Made by a program: the position numbers and the translations under genes | DNA from: Molanna angustata | Taxonomy: Eukaryota; Arthropoda; Insecta; Trichoptera; Molannidae | Direction: 5' to 3' | Length of the DNA stretch: 64,000 bases | Assembly (NCBI GenBank): GCA_963576475.1 | Contig: OY754970.1 | Location: 41,766,147 to 41,830,146 of the forward strand | The notes under the pieces: generated by a model | What the model saw: the letters and a program-made list of their open reading frames with translations, nothing else | Databases searched by the model: none | What the model was told of the DNA's origin: nothing | Shown: piece after piece, positions 54,568-63,448 of the stretch | Position numbering within the stretch: position 1 is the stretch's first letter | Layout: every line of letters starts with the position of its first letter

Positions 54568-56463
54568 CTATTCGGGGTAGGCAGAGAGAACCGAACGCCA
54601 GACTCCTCTCTCTTGACATACATTCCTCGCTTCATTCACGTCCATACATCGTCTCATACACGCTCTTCTATTATTCTTACTTCTAACATCTCCATCTTTC
54701 AAAATCCCATTTATGTGATCGTGCCAACTCTTTCTTGGCCGACCTCTACTTTTCATTCCTCTTTTATCAGCCTTGTATACTTTTTTTGTCAGACGGTCAT
54801 CACTCATTCTTTCTATGTGGCCGAACCACCTTAGGGCATTTATTTTCATCTTACTTACGATATTTCTTTCAATCATACATTCTCGTCTAATATCCTCATT
54901 TCTTATTCTATCATTCATCGTTTTACCACACATTCGTCTTAGTGACCTCATTTCAACCGCGTTAATTCTACTTTCATGCGTCTTCTGCCATGTCCATGTC
55001 TCACTAGCATACATTAGAGTCGGTGCGACGATACCATTGTGTACCGCGAGCTTTGCTTGCCTCGAAATAATTGGGTCAGCCATTACCGGTCTTAATGCAC
55101 CATTCACTCTATTACCTGCCGTTACTCTCCTTTCAATATCTTTTTCCAATCTTCCATCACGCTGAAACATGCTTCCTAAGTATAAATATTCATCCACTTG
55201 TTCTAATTGCACATTCTCCACTCGTATCTCGCATTTTGTTCGTCTTTCGCTCTTCTCAAATACCATCACTTTAGATTTAGTTGCAGTCATTCTCAATCCA
55301 TTTTGCATGCATCCATCGAATACTATTTTAACCAAACATTCCAAGTCTTCCACGCTTTCGGCCATTAATACTTTGTCATCCGCATACATTAGATCACATA
55401 CAGTCACACCTTCCAGTTTCAGCCCAATGTTCTCATTCTTTAGTGCTCTCACACAGTAGTCAATGTATAGATTAAAGAGCCACGGTGATAGTACGCACCC
55501 TTGCTTCACTCCCATATTAATGGAGAACCATCCTGTGAGAGAGTTTTCAATTCTCAAACAGGTTTGGCTTTCCTCATATAGAGATGATATTGCCCCTATC
55601 AGCCTGCTACCCGCTCCATACACTGATAGCACGTTCCAGAGTTTTTCACGGTCTACTTTGTCATAGGCCTTTTCCAGGTCTATGAAGGCGCAGAAAAGCT
55701 TCTGGTTTTTTGCCAGAACCTTTTCAGTCGCCATTCGAAGGGAAAAAATTTGGTCGGTGCATCCTGTACCTCCAACAAACGCTCCTTGTGCATCCCATAC
55801 CTTGCTTGCTGTAGCCTTTCTCAACTTTTGATCTAGTATCCTAGCATACAATTTTCCAACTGAACTCAGCAGACTGATAGCTCGGTAGTTCTTGCAGTCT
55901 AATTTTGACCCTTTTTTAAAGAGGGGCACAATCACTGCGTTTCTCCAGTCTGACGGAGTATGTCCTGTCTCCCAACATTTGTTGAAAAGGCAATGACACC
56001 ATTCCATCGTCTTTTCGCCACCATATTTGATGAATTCAGTTGGTATGCAATCAAATCCCGCAGCCTTTCCTGTACGTGCATGCTTCACTGCCTCTCTGAC
56101 CTCTTCTATTGAAATTTTCTCGCTGTCATTATCACATTCATTTATCGGTATTCTGTTGTTCGTCAGACTTTCGCACTGTGTACTTTCATATAACTCTTCA
56201 AAATATTCCTTCCATCTTTCCTTGACTTTTTCCTCGTCTATAACCATACATCCATCTTTATCATGTATACATTTTGATCCTCGCACTACTCCTTGTTTTC
56301 GTCGATTTACTCTTTTCCAGAACATTTTTGTGTTCCCAGAAAAATCATTCACAATTTTCACGCTTTCCTTTTCTCTCAATGCATTCTTTTCTTCTTTTAC
56401 TGTTACTTTTGTTTTCCTCTTGCACTCATTATATATAGGTTCAGTTCCTCTTTTGAAATTCAA
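54568..56463 (-). CDS. RTE-like LINE reverse transcriptase, 631 codons, open
   Basis: Uninterrupted frame. Residues 1-90 are a linker. The RT begins at GKAAGFDCIPTEFIKYGG, then PLFKKGSKLDCKNYRAISLL. Palm motifs follow: AFIDLEKAYDKVDRE (catalytic Asp), GVKQGCVLSPWLFNLYID, and LMYADDKVLMAES with the YADD catalytic pair. Downstream are TATKSKVMVFEKS, QLEQVDEYLYLGSMFQRDGR and the C-terminal region WFGHIERMSDDRLTKKVYKA, RGRPRKSWHDHI. The AP-endonuclease expected before the RT is absent (typical full length near 950-1000 residues), so the copy is 5' truncated but otherwise intact and probably young. The clade is judged from C-terminal style; an allied clade is possible. It stops just before GGGAAATGGCGTGATGG. 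Confidence 0.92.
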   Translation of the reverse strand: MNFKRGTEPIYNECKRKTKVTVKEEKNALREKESVKIVNDFSGNTKMFWKRVNRRKQGVVRGSKCIHDKDGCMVIDEEKVKERWKEYFEELYESTQCESLTNNRIPINECDNDSEKISIEEVREAVKHARTGKAAGFDCIPTEFIKYGGEKTMEWCHCLFNKCWETGHTPSDWRNAVIVPLFKKGSKLDCKNYRAISLLSSVGKLYARILDQKLRKATASKVWDAQGAFVGGTGCTDQIFSLRMATEKVLAKNQKLFCAFIDLEKAYDKVDREKLWNVLSVYGAGSRLIGAISSLYEESQTCLRIENSLTGWFSINMGVKQGCVLSPWLFNLYIDYCVRALKNENIGLKLEGVTVCDLMYADDKVLMAESVEDLECLVKIVFDGCMQNGLRMTATKSKVMVFEKSERRTKCEIRVENVQLEQVDEYLYLGSMFQRDGRLEKDIERRVTAGNRVNGALRPVMADPIISRQAKLAVHNGIVAPTLMYASETWTWQKTHESRINAVEMRSLRRMCGKTMNDRIRNEDIRRECMIERNIVSKMKINALRWFGHIERMSDDRLTKKVYKADKRGMKSRGRPRKSWHDHINGILKDGDVRSKNNRRACMRRCMDVNEARNVCQERGVWRSVLSAYPE

Positions 56464-56610
56464 TCAGCAAGACTATGAAACACCCATAACGACCTTTCAA
56501 TCGATTCAACTTTTCAAAAAAAGACTTACATAGACTATACCTGCCTAATAATTCTTAACTGACACTCCATACCCAACCTCTCTCACATCTCACAACCTCT
56601 ATCTCCCTTT

Positions 56611-57171
56611 TTACTCCTCACTACTCAAGGGGATATAGTGGGGAGTTATGATTTCGCAATTTTTAAGTCTATTTTTTTAAAACAAATTATCAACTAGTAT
56701 CATGCTGATATTGTAATCTGAAAGTTTCATCATAATGTATCTATGTGTGTGTGCTATGTGCTGTGTGCTATGTACTGTGTTCTATGTACAGCGTGTTTCT
56801 TTTTCTTTATCAATTATAGACTAAAGTACTCATTCGATTCTTTTCAAATTTTGCAAATATGTATATCTAATACTCACTTAGACCCTGTTAGATTCTGAAG
56901 GATATCTGAATAGTGCTTCTCAATTTTTTAAACGTCACATATTTTATAGTGACCCCAGCTCAGGAAACTTAAAATTAAACTAAATAGACACATAACTTTC
57001 ATAAAATGGCATTGTAGGATTATGAAGGTTTCATAATAAAATATTGAAATAAAAAAATAATTGAACAAACTCATTTAAGGAAAATGCTGAAAATTTTCCA
57101 TACAAAATTGGAATACTTTATGGAGTGACTTGTGAGTGAGGAGTTTAGCGTTGGCCACGACCCATTCGTTT
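56611..57171 (+). mobile_element. Dispersed repeat family X, copy 4 (fullest)
   Basis: Begins TTACTCCTCACTACTCAAGG, GGATATAGTGGGGAGTTATG. Contains TGTGCTATGTGCTGTGTGCT repeats, GTGACCCCAGCTCAGG and AAAATTTTCCATACAAAATT. It ends GTGAGTGAGGAGTTTAGCGT and TGGCCACGACCCATTCG. CTCCTCACT at the start and AGTGAGGAG near the end are short inverted terms. Non-coding. Confidence 0.8.
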
Positions 57172-57299
57172 TTTGTTGCTGTGATTTTACATTTACATAA
57201 TAATGTTACGTGAGTATCATTCTGTTTGTTTTTTGTTATAAATTTAATGTACACTATTATTATTGTACATGAAGTTAATAAATAAAAATAATCTAATCT

Positions 57300-58838
57300 G
57301 TTCTTCCCCCACCACCACCCGTTCTGCTTATGGGGACTAATAACGGCCCCTTGCAAAACTCTGAAAGAACACATAAAGAACATTTGAAGAGTCCGGAGAA
57401 CTCTAAAACCTTGCAGACACTGCACTTAATGTGCCAAAGAGAGCTAATCATGTTGAAACAACTGGCTCACTGCTCAGTGATAGTGAAGATAATAGTGCAC
57501 CGAATTTAAGACAGAAAGTCTTGAAAGCCCTAAAATTGCTCTTCGTGGCTACAAGGTCCGCATGTCCAATGGGTCCAAAGAAATTCCCACGGACATCGTC
57601 GTAGAGTTCTCGTCGGTAAGTTGACACGGAGAAGTTAGTGCATTCCCATAGGATATGCTCAGAAGTCTGTTCAGGGTTATCACAAAGCTGACATGAGGAC
57701 GAATCGGATAAGTGAAAACGAAAGAGATAGCTTTTGAAACTGCCGTGTCCAGTAAGGAATTGCGTGGTCCAATAATCGGGAACAATCCACGAGGAAAAAA
57801 TTCGAGTCCTCACATCGGGAAGAAATAAAAATGTCAGTCTGCCCACGGAAGAAGAGGACCAGCGACGTTGCCAAGCATCTAAAAGAGAACTCCGGGCCAA
57901 GTTCTCGATCTCTCCACGAACTGTGGGTAAATTTACAGGTGGGAGAGAAACACCACCCAAAATTGAGCTTCGGCCTCTATACAGGTTGTGTATTGAAGCT
58001 CGTCGCTGTGTTTCCAGATCAAGGGGAGCCATACCTGTGAGAATAGAAAGTGTGTCGGTAGCGCAGGTTCTGTAAGCCTTTGCTAAAGCTATTAGAGCGA
58101 AGCGCTGTCCAGAAAGCAGCAGACGTCTAATGTATTGGGTTTCACAACGATGAGCCCAACAAGGAGCGGCATAACACATAATACTCAGAAAGGTAGCGTT
58201 GTAAAACAGTCTTGCTACTGGAAATTTAAGGCCCCAACTAGCTCGAGCAAGACGTGAAATCTTTTGGAAGGCTATTTTTGCACTGTCGGATACAGCACGA
58301 ACATGGTATTGGAAAGTTAGGCCTCTATCTAGTGTAACACCCAAAACTTTGACCCTATCCTTAAATATTACACGTGTATTGATAAATTTGATGGAGGGAG
58401 GACTTTTCATTATGCCTTTTAACACTAACCCATATGTCTTATTAGGTGCAAAATTGAGTCTATGACTTATACCCCAATCTGCAACAGAAGAAAGTAACTG
58501 AGTAGCTGCGCGCTCAATAAGTGCTCGGGTGTTACCTTGAATAAGGATTGTAGCATCATCGGCATATGCCAAAATACTGCAGCCCGTAGGCGTTGAAAGT
58601 GATAGAAGGTCGTCGAACAAGATGTTCCATAACAGTGGACCCAGAACAGAACCCTGAGGGCACCCGATGCTAATTGGTCGCCAGTGCAAATCCTGTCCCC
58701 CGGGCATGGCCACATGTCTATTAGTAAAATAGCTCTTCACTATTTTATATATGTTGCAAGGAACCTTACGGTCTCGAAGTTTTTTTAAAATTAGAGGCCA
58801 CCAGGCATTGTCGAATGCTCCCGCAATGTCAAATAATC
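57300..58838 (-). mobile_element. R1-like LINE, 5' truncated
   Basis: Comprises the open RT/C-terminal frame described separately (58833-57448) and about 147 bases of 3' UTR ending near 57300 without poly-A. The 5' break falls just before the first catalytic motif. A shorter copy of its 3' end is at 47.6 kb. Confidence 0.85.
57448..58833 (-). CDS. R1-like reverse transcriptase, C-terminal 461 codons, open
   Basis: The frame starts at the truncation with FDIAGAFDNAWWPLILKKL (motif A, catalytic Asp), ahead of the GTG at 58740 where a start-based caller would begin. It continues GCPQGSVLGPLLWNILFDDL (motif B) and AYADDATILI (motif C). A thumb/connection region follows, then a C-terminal zinc knuckle CQLCDNPEQTSEHILWEC (C-x2-C-x8-H-x4-C), and it ends ...SSEPVVST. 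The GCPQGSVLGP phrase and the C-terminal CCHC are hallmarks of the R1 clade (R1, TRAS, SART types). No disabling mutation in 1386 bases. N-terminal ORF1, endonuclease and fingers are missing. Confidence 0.92.
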   Translation of the reverse strand, partial: FDIAGAFDNAWWPLILKKLRDRKVPCNIYKIVKSYFTNRHVAMPGGQDLHWRPISIGCPQGSVLGPLLWNILFDDLLSLSTPTGCSILAYADDATILIQGNTRALIERAATQLLSSVADWGISHRLNFAPNKTYGLVLKGIMKSPPSIKFINTRVIFKDRVKVLGVTLDRGLTFQYHVRAVSDSAKIAFQKISRLARASWGLKFPVARLFYNATFLSIMCYAAPCWAHRCETQYIRRLLLSGQRFALIALAKAYRTCATDTLSILTGMAPLDLETQRRASIHNLYRGRSSILGGVSLPPVNLPTVRGEIENLARSSLLDAWQRRWSSSSVGRLTFLFLPDVRTRIFSSWIVPDYWTTQFLTGHGSFKSYLFRFHLSDSSSCQLCDNPEQTSEHILWECTNFSVSTYRRELYDDVRGNFFGPIGHADLVATKSNFRAFKTFCLKFGALLSSLSLSSEPVVST

Positions 58839-59027
58839 TAATCTATGGCACAATTTCAATATTGCACATTGCTTTACGAGATTTACTGGTTCAATCTTGG
58901 TGATTGATTGGCAGTAAAACGATGCAATGCATCTCTTCCTCATTTCATTATAAAATGCACTGGTTATTTTACCAATGTCGGATAAGCTGTCAAAGTTGAC
59001 ATTAAACACGATAATTTAAACATTTTC

Positions 59028-59215
59028 TTCTTCTTCAGCCTGTTTTTTTTCCATTCTTGGACAAAGGCCTTCCCCTTGATCATCCACAACTCCCTATCTT
59101 GGGCACACTGCATCCATCTCCCTCCGGCACATTTCTTGATGTCATCAGACCACCTTGCCTGGGGTCTGCTTCGTTTTGTTAGGACCAATGTTTCCATTCC
59201 ATAAGTGAGCACTTA
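59028..59215 (-). mobile_element. RTE-type LINE C-terminus, internally deleted, GAA tail
   Basis: Reads YGMETLVLTK and then directly RPQARWSDDIKKCAGGRWMQ, CAQDRELWMIKGKAFVQEWK, skipping the AMERKML..WAGH segment normally between. Ends in GCTGAAGAAGAAGAAAATG. Confidence 0.85.
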
Positions 59216-59234
59216 AACATAAATCTAATAAATC

Positions 59235-60008
59235 ATAAAAGTTTGTAAAAATATGTTGACATATATAAATTATTTGAATAATTTATCTAATGGGACAAAT
59301 ACGAATACATAATAAACAAATTCCTAACCTCAAATGGCAAAGGTGTTGAAATATTTTCAACCAATTTCTATTCAATTTATAAAGCAACTCGCTCACGCAC
59401 TATTGTCAATAAGGGCCTTCGTGGCTCAGTTGGTTAGATATCTGACTGCTGAGCCAAAGGTCCCGGGTTCGATTCCCGGTGGAGACACAGTTTTTAATTG
59501 TGTTTTCAGTCTGGATCTGTGAGACGATTAATATCGTAAGTCTCCAGAATGTGGCAACTTGTTATTGGGTGCGTGTTAAATTAATATTTGACATAGTACC
59601 TGTTAGTTGCCCGAGAAGCAATATTAAATAAAAGGGCTAACTAAACCTAACCGAAAATTATACGGGATGTAATAAAATACGACAGTGATCTCCAAACTAG
59701 GCAGTCTCCTTAGTTAACTTCAGTAAAGCTGATGACAGAACTTTATTTCTATTCTGGTAAGAACACCCATCCGAGATAAGTATCTCTTTCATATAGTTCA
59801 ATTGAGATTTAATGAAGTGTATCAAGCAACATGTAAACCTTAATGATAATAGCGACTCGCGTGAGCGAGTTGCTTTATAAATTGTATGGAGATTAGTTGC
59901 AGGAATAATTTTATCAACACTTGCCATTTGAGGTTAGGAAAAACTTTATTATGTATTCGCATTTGATCACATTATTCAAGTAATTTATACTTTTCAACAT
60001 ATTATTTA
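59235..60008. mobile_element. Foldback family Y element with nested SINE
   Basis: 59240-59412 and 59843-60008 are inverted copies (TATAAAGCAACTCGCTCACG versus CGTGAGCGAGTTGCTTTATA; CCTAACCTCAAATGGCAAAG versus CACTTGCCATTTGAGGTTAG; CGAATACATAATAAA versus TTTATTATGTATTCGCA). The interior contains the SINE at 59413 and AAACCTAACCGAAAATTATA shared with 18.6 kb. Confidence 0.8.
59413..59634 (+). mobile_element. tRNA-derived SINE, copy 5 (reference copy)
   Basis: Best-preserved copy: GGCCTTCGTGGCTCAGTTGG (A box TGGCTCAGTTGG), GGGTTCGATTCCCGG (B box), body TTTTTAATTGTGTTTTCAGT, CAACTTGTTATTGGGTGCGT, TAGTTGCCCGAGAAGCAATA and a short TAAATAAAA end. Inserted in the foldback element. Confidence 0.92.
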
Positions 60009-60172
60009 CGTAGTTGTAAGATACCTTCTATTATTTATACTATTTTTTTTATTTATTCAGTTAAATATTTGTGAGAACGCGTATTTCCGACATCCGTCCC
60101 TTGATTCATCTGTCGCCAGACGCTTGTCAGATCCCAGACATCAGTAAATTCATTCGTCGTTCGATCCTGCTA

Positions 60173-60510
60173 CGCTTACTTACTTACTTACTCAGCCTCT
60201 TCTTGAGTCCAGTATTGGACAAAGGCCTCCCGCTTGGACTTCCACTGGTCTCTATCCTGTGACATTCTTCGCCATTCAGGACCTGCCTCATTTTTGATGT
60301 CATCGGACCATCTGGTCTGGGGCCTTCCCACGCTTCTGCTTCCCATTCTTGGCCTCTAGTCCATCACATTTTTTGTCCATCGTCCATCTGACATCTGAGA
60401 TACATGACCCGCCCAACTCCACTTTAGCTCCGCTATTCTTTTGGCCACAACCGCTACTCCTGTGTTCTTCCTAATCCATTCATTAGTTTTGCCTGCTACG
60501 CTATTGTCCT
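60173..60510 (-). mobile_element. RTE-type LINE C-terminus with (TAAG)n tail
   Basis: Minus strand reads a frame like KNTGVAVVAKRIAELKWSWA, GHVSQMSDGRWTK, RSVGRPQTRWSDDIKNEAGP, EWRRMSQDRDQWKSKREAFV and QYWTQEEAE with a stop, then TAAGTAAGTAAGTAAG at 60178-60192. One stop lies within. A different RTE family from 54.6 kb. Confidence 0.85.
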
Positions 60511-60778
60511 TTTATACTTTCAATTTAAAATAATCATTTAGGACATACTTCATAGTTTCTAAGGTTTCTTTTAGTTCTTCTAGGAATTTGCAGAACAATG
60601 TCGTCTGCAAATGTAATCATATGTGAAAAAAATGGATGATTGATTGAATCAAATGGAACTCTTTCTAGTCTAAAAGTAAATTCAATAATTTCATGTGCAT
60701 CATGTACGAATTCTCATAAAATTCTCAACTATAAATGTTGTTTTATTTTGTTAGTAAAATTAATAATCCTTCTTCGAC

Positions 60779-61190
60779 AAAATTTTCATAATACTTATTG
60801 CATGTTACAAATGAGATCCGACTGTCGATACCGATAGTACATATGTACAGTTGAAAAATACGTACCAAACTGAAACCCATAAATCCAAATTATTGAATAT
60901 TAAAGATATTTTGTTTTCCATACAAAACATGTGGGTATGTATGAAAGAATAGGATAGTAGGGAGAAAAGTCTGTTTTTCCTACAAAGAATATGAAAACAG
61001 CATGATGGTATGTATGTATATTTCGAGATTAAGTATCAAACTATTGAGAGCCCCGTAAATATTGTGGAGTATACATATATACTGCAATACAATTTGTATG
61101 AAACGATGTCTTCACTAAATTCAATTTTTATAAAAATTGTTAAAAACGAATGGGTTGTGGCTAACACTAAACTCTCCACACCATAGTAAG
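60779..61190 (+). mobile_element. Family Z arm joined to family X end
   Basis: Runs parallel to 53488-53785 (GAGATCCGACTGTCGATACC, AACAGCATGATGGTATGTAT) and then to the right arm's inner part (GTATGAAACGATGTCTTCAC). It finishes with AACGAATGGGTTGTGGCTAA, the complement of the family X terminus, which links families X and Z. Confidence 0.7.
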
Positions 61191-61264
61191 CGTTCATTTT
61201 TTCTTCTTGAAATGTTGACAATCTCAATATGGTAAAATATGCTTATGTTGTATGAAATATTTTA

Positions 61265-61451
61265 TTCATTCTAAATTTTACTACCAGTAATATAAATTTT
61301 CTAACGATAGTATATTTTTATATTAAGATAGACAAACTATTAATGCAGTATGGTGAAGAATGCTTATGTTGTATGAAATATTTTAATAAAAGCAGATAAA
61401 TTTTGTTTTAAAGAACGCGAGAGCATTTTGAAAATTTTGACACGTGATATC
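61265..61451 (+). repeat. Duplicated segment D, copy 1 left part
   Basis: About 185 bp matching 62758-62947 at high identity (TTTTCTAACGATAGTATATT, AGTATGGTGAAGAATGCTTA). It is interrupted at GATATCATAT by the LINE below and resumes at 62418. Confidence 0.9.
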
Positions 61452-62417
61452 ATATTTATTTATTTATTTATTTATTTAGGGACAAATACAGTCTTAAAAT
61501 ACTAAAATGGAATAATACACTATAAAATAAAAACAAACAGACCAATTACATATGTCCACAGATATTAAATATAAAACATTTCAAACATCATAAATTTAAA
61601 TATAACTAAGATGTATGTTTGCCTGTGACGGGAAAAGAAAAGGATGGGAAAAAGATTATGACAGTTAAATTTTTATATTTTTGTTACAAACAACAACTCA
61701 AAATGTAAATAAAAGTATACAAAAGATAATATTAGAAAAAACAAAAATAACTAACAAAAAAAAAAAAATTCAACATACGAGTTCATGCTATGCACTTATA
61801 GAGAGAATTTTTGTATGCGTTATTACTAGCGGTGAATATATCAGAATGTGTGATACTGGCTGAGAGGTTGACATTATAGAAGTTACAAGCCCTTTTGATA
61901 AACTCATTTTGATTAGAATTAGTGTTACTTCGAGGAACATAAAACAAGTAGTTCAATCTGCCATTTCGCAACGGCACATGGAAATTAATTTTATTTAATA
62001 AATCAGGACAGTCAACTTTTGAATTAATAATTTTAAAGAGGAACATTTGATCCGCAACTTCTCTCCTGTGTACGATTTTTTTCATTCGGAAATGTTTCTC
62101 AATTTCATCATAAGAACTGTATATTATGTTATATGATTTGAAATTTAAGAATTTTAGAAATCGTTTTTGAACTCTTTCTAGTCGATCAACGTATATACTG
62201 TAGCGTGGGTTCCAAATCTGTGAACAATACTCTAAATGTGGACGAACATAACTATTGTAAAGGAGCAAGAACGTTCTGAAGTTGGTGAAAAATTTACATG
62301 TTCTTAGAACAAAACCCAGGCTCTTTGTTGCCTTAGTGACTATGCTATTAATATGAGCCTCAAAAGTAAGTTTTGAGTCCAGAATAACTCCAAGATCACA
62401 TACACAGTCTTTGAAGA
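61452..62417 (-). mobile_element. Jockey-like LINE, RT C-terminal part, UTR and AAAT tail
   Basis: Minus strand. The open frame from about 62415 to 61783 reads KDCVCDLGVILDSKLTFEAH, INSIVTKATKSLGFVLRTC, LLYNSYVRPHLEYCSQIWNP, RLERVQKRFLKFLNFKSYN and HRREVADQMFLFKIINSKVD, ending FTASNNAYKNSLYKCIA. A 3' UTR of about 300 bases and AAATAAATAAATAAATAAAT at 61452-61480 follow. 5' truncated after the catalytic domain; no stops in what remains. Confidence 0.88.
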
Positions 62418-62528
62418 AGAAGAAGAAGTAATTTTATGTTATTTATGGAAAACTAATCAGTTCTATGTTCAAGCTCTTTACATTATAACATGAAATCAAA
62501 TTACTGAATTTTTCCATACATAAGAAAT
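62418..62528 (+). repeat. Duplicated segment D, copy 1 right part
   Basis: GAAGAAGAAGAAG then AATTTTATG, GGAAAACTAATCAGTTCTAT, GTTCAAGCT, ATGAAATCAAATTACTGAA, collinear with 62947-63045. A further partial copy (GGAAAACTAATCAGCTCTAG) is at 63303-63345. Confidence 0.8.
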
Positions 62529-62530
62529 TT

Positions 62531-62748
62531 ATCTAATTATATTTTTTATTTTTTTTTTAAAAAATGAATATGTCCTTGTTAAACAAGTACATATACATCT
62601 TCCTACGTTCCCTAAAATAAGCAAAGAAATGCTTGTGCTATAGGTGAACGAAATCGGTCGAGGCAGGATTCGAACTCGCGATCACTGGATTACTAGCCCA
62701 GCGCGCTAACCGCTCTGCCATCGACCCATCTAAATTATCTAATTATAT
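62531..62748 (-). mobile_element. Second SINE type, tRNA-Thr(AGT)-like head, with target duplication
   Basis: Minus strand: GGTCGATGGCAGAGCGGTTA (A box), an anticodon arm CTGGG-CTAGTAA-TCCAG that places AGT in the anticodon, GAGTTCGAATCC (B box) and CTCGACC closing the acceptor with one mismatch. An unrelated body of about 100 bases and an A-rich tail (TTTTTTATTTTTTTTTTAAA on the plus strand) follow. TATCTAATTATAT is repeated at 62530-62542 and 62736-62748, a 13-bp target duplication. The body, tail and duplication show a retroposon rather than a tRNA gene. Confidence 0.85.
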
Positions 62749-62757
62749 ACATTTTTA

Positions 62758-63045
62758 TTAATTCTAAATTTTACTACAAGGAATATAAATTTTCTAACGA
62801 TAGTATATTTTTATATTAAGATAGACAAACTATTAATGCAGTATGGTGAAGAATGCTTATGTTGTATGAAATATTTTAATAAAAGCAGATAAATTTTGTT
62901 TTAAAGAGCGTTAGAGCATTTTGAATATTTTGATACGTGATATCATATGAAGAAATTTTATGATAACTATGAAAAGCTAATCAGTTCTAAGTTCAAGCTA
63001 TTAATACTCTTATATCAATATGAAATCAAAGAACTGAACATTGCC
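62758..63045 (+). repeat. Duplicated segment D, copy 2 (uninterrupted)
   Basis: Continuous version of the segment split at 61451/62418: ...TGATATCATATGAAGAAATTTTATGATAAC... It gives the pre-insertion state of copy 1. Confidence 0.85.
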
Positions 63046-63440
63046 AAACATAAAAAAATTCTCTTGTTACATATAAGTTTCATACAAAAATCCATTAAAT
63101 AAAATATAATTTTTCAAACCGTTGAATATTTTTCTTTTAACATTAAACAACTTTGAATACAATTTTATGAAAATTCTTGGTGTTGTACAAATAGTTGAAA
63201 CCAAATTAAAATATCTCTAATTTCCAGGTCGTGATAGCATTCTTTCAGTTTTAATAGATGAAATCATAAAGTAACATTGAGAAAAAATGAACCGTTGTCT
63301 ATGGAAAACTAATCAGCTCTAGGTCTATGCACTTTACACATAATATGATGTAAATATGATGTCGATCGGACTTATAGTTTGGGCTGTAGAGAGGACACAA
63401 AAAGGATAATTCCGTACGCAGAACGCCGTACGCCGTACGC
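63046..63440. other. Non-coding stretch before the last LINE
   Basis: AT-rich, with a partial third copy of segment D at 63303-63345 and a small GCCGTAC triplication at 63424-63440 at the LINE's left edge. Confidence 0.5.
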
Positions 63441-63448
63441 CATCATTG

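Noticed and set aside
54568..56533. Plus-strand frames opposite the RTE-like RT (130, 168 and other codons)
   Set aside because: They are shadows of the intact minus-strand RT.
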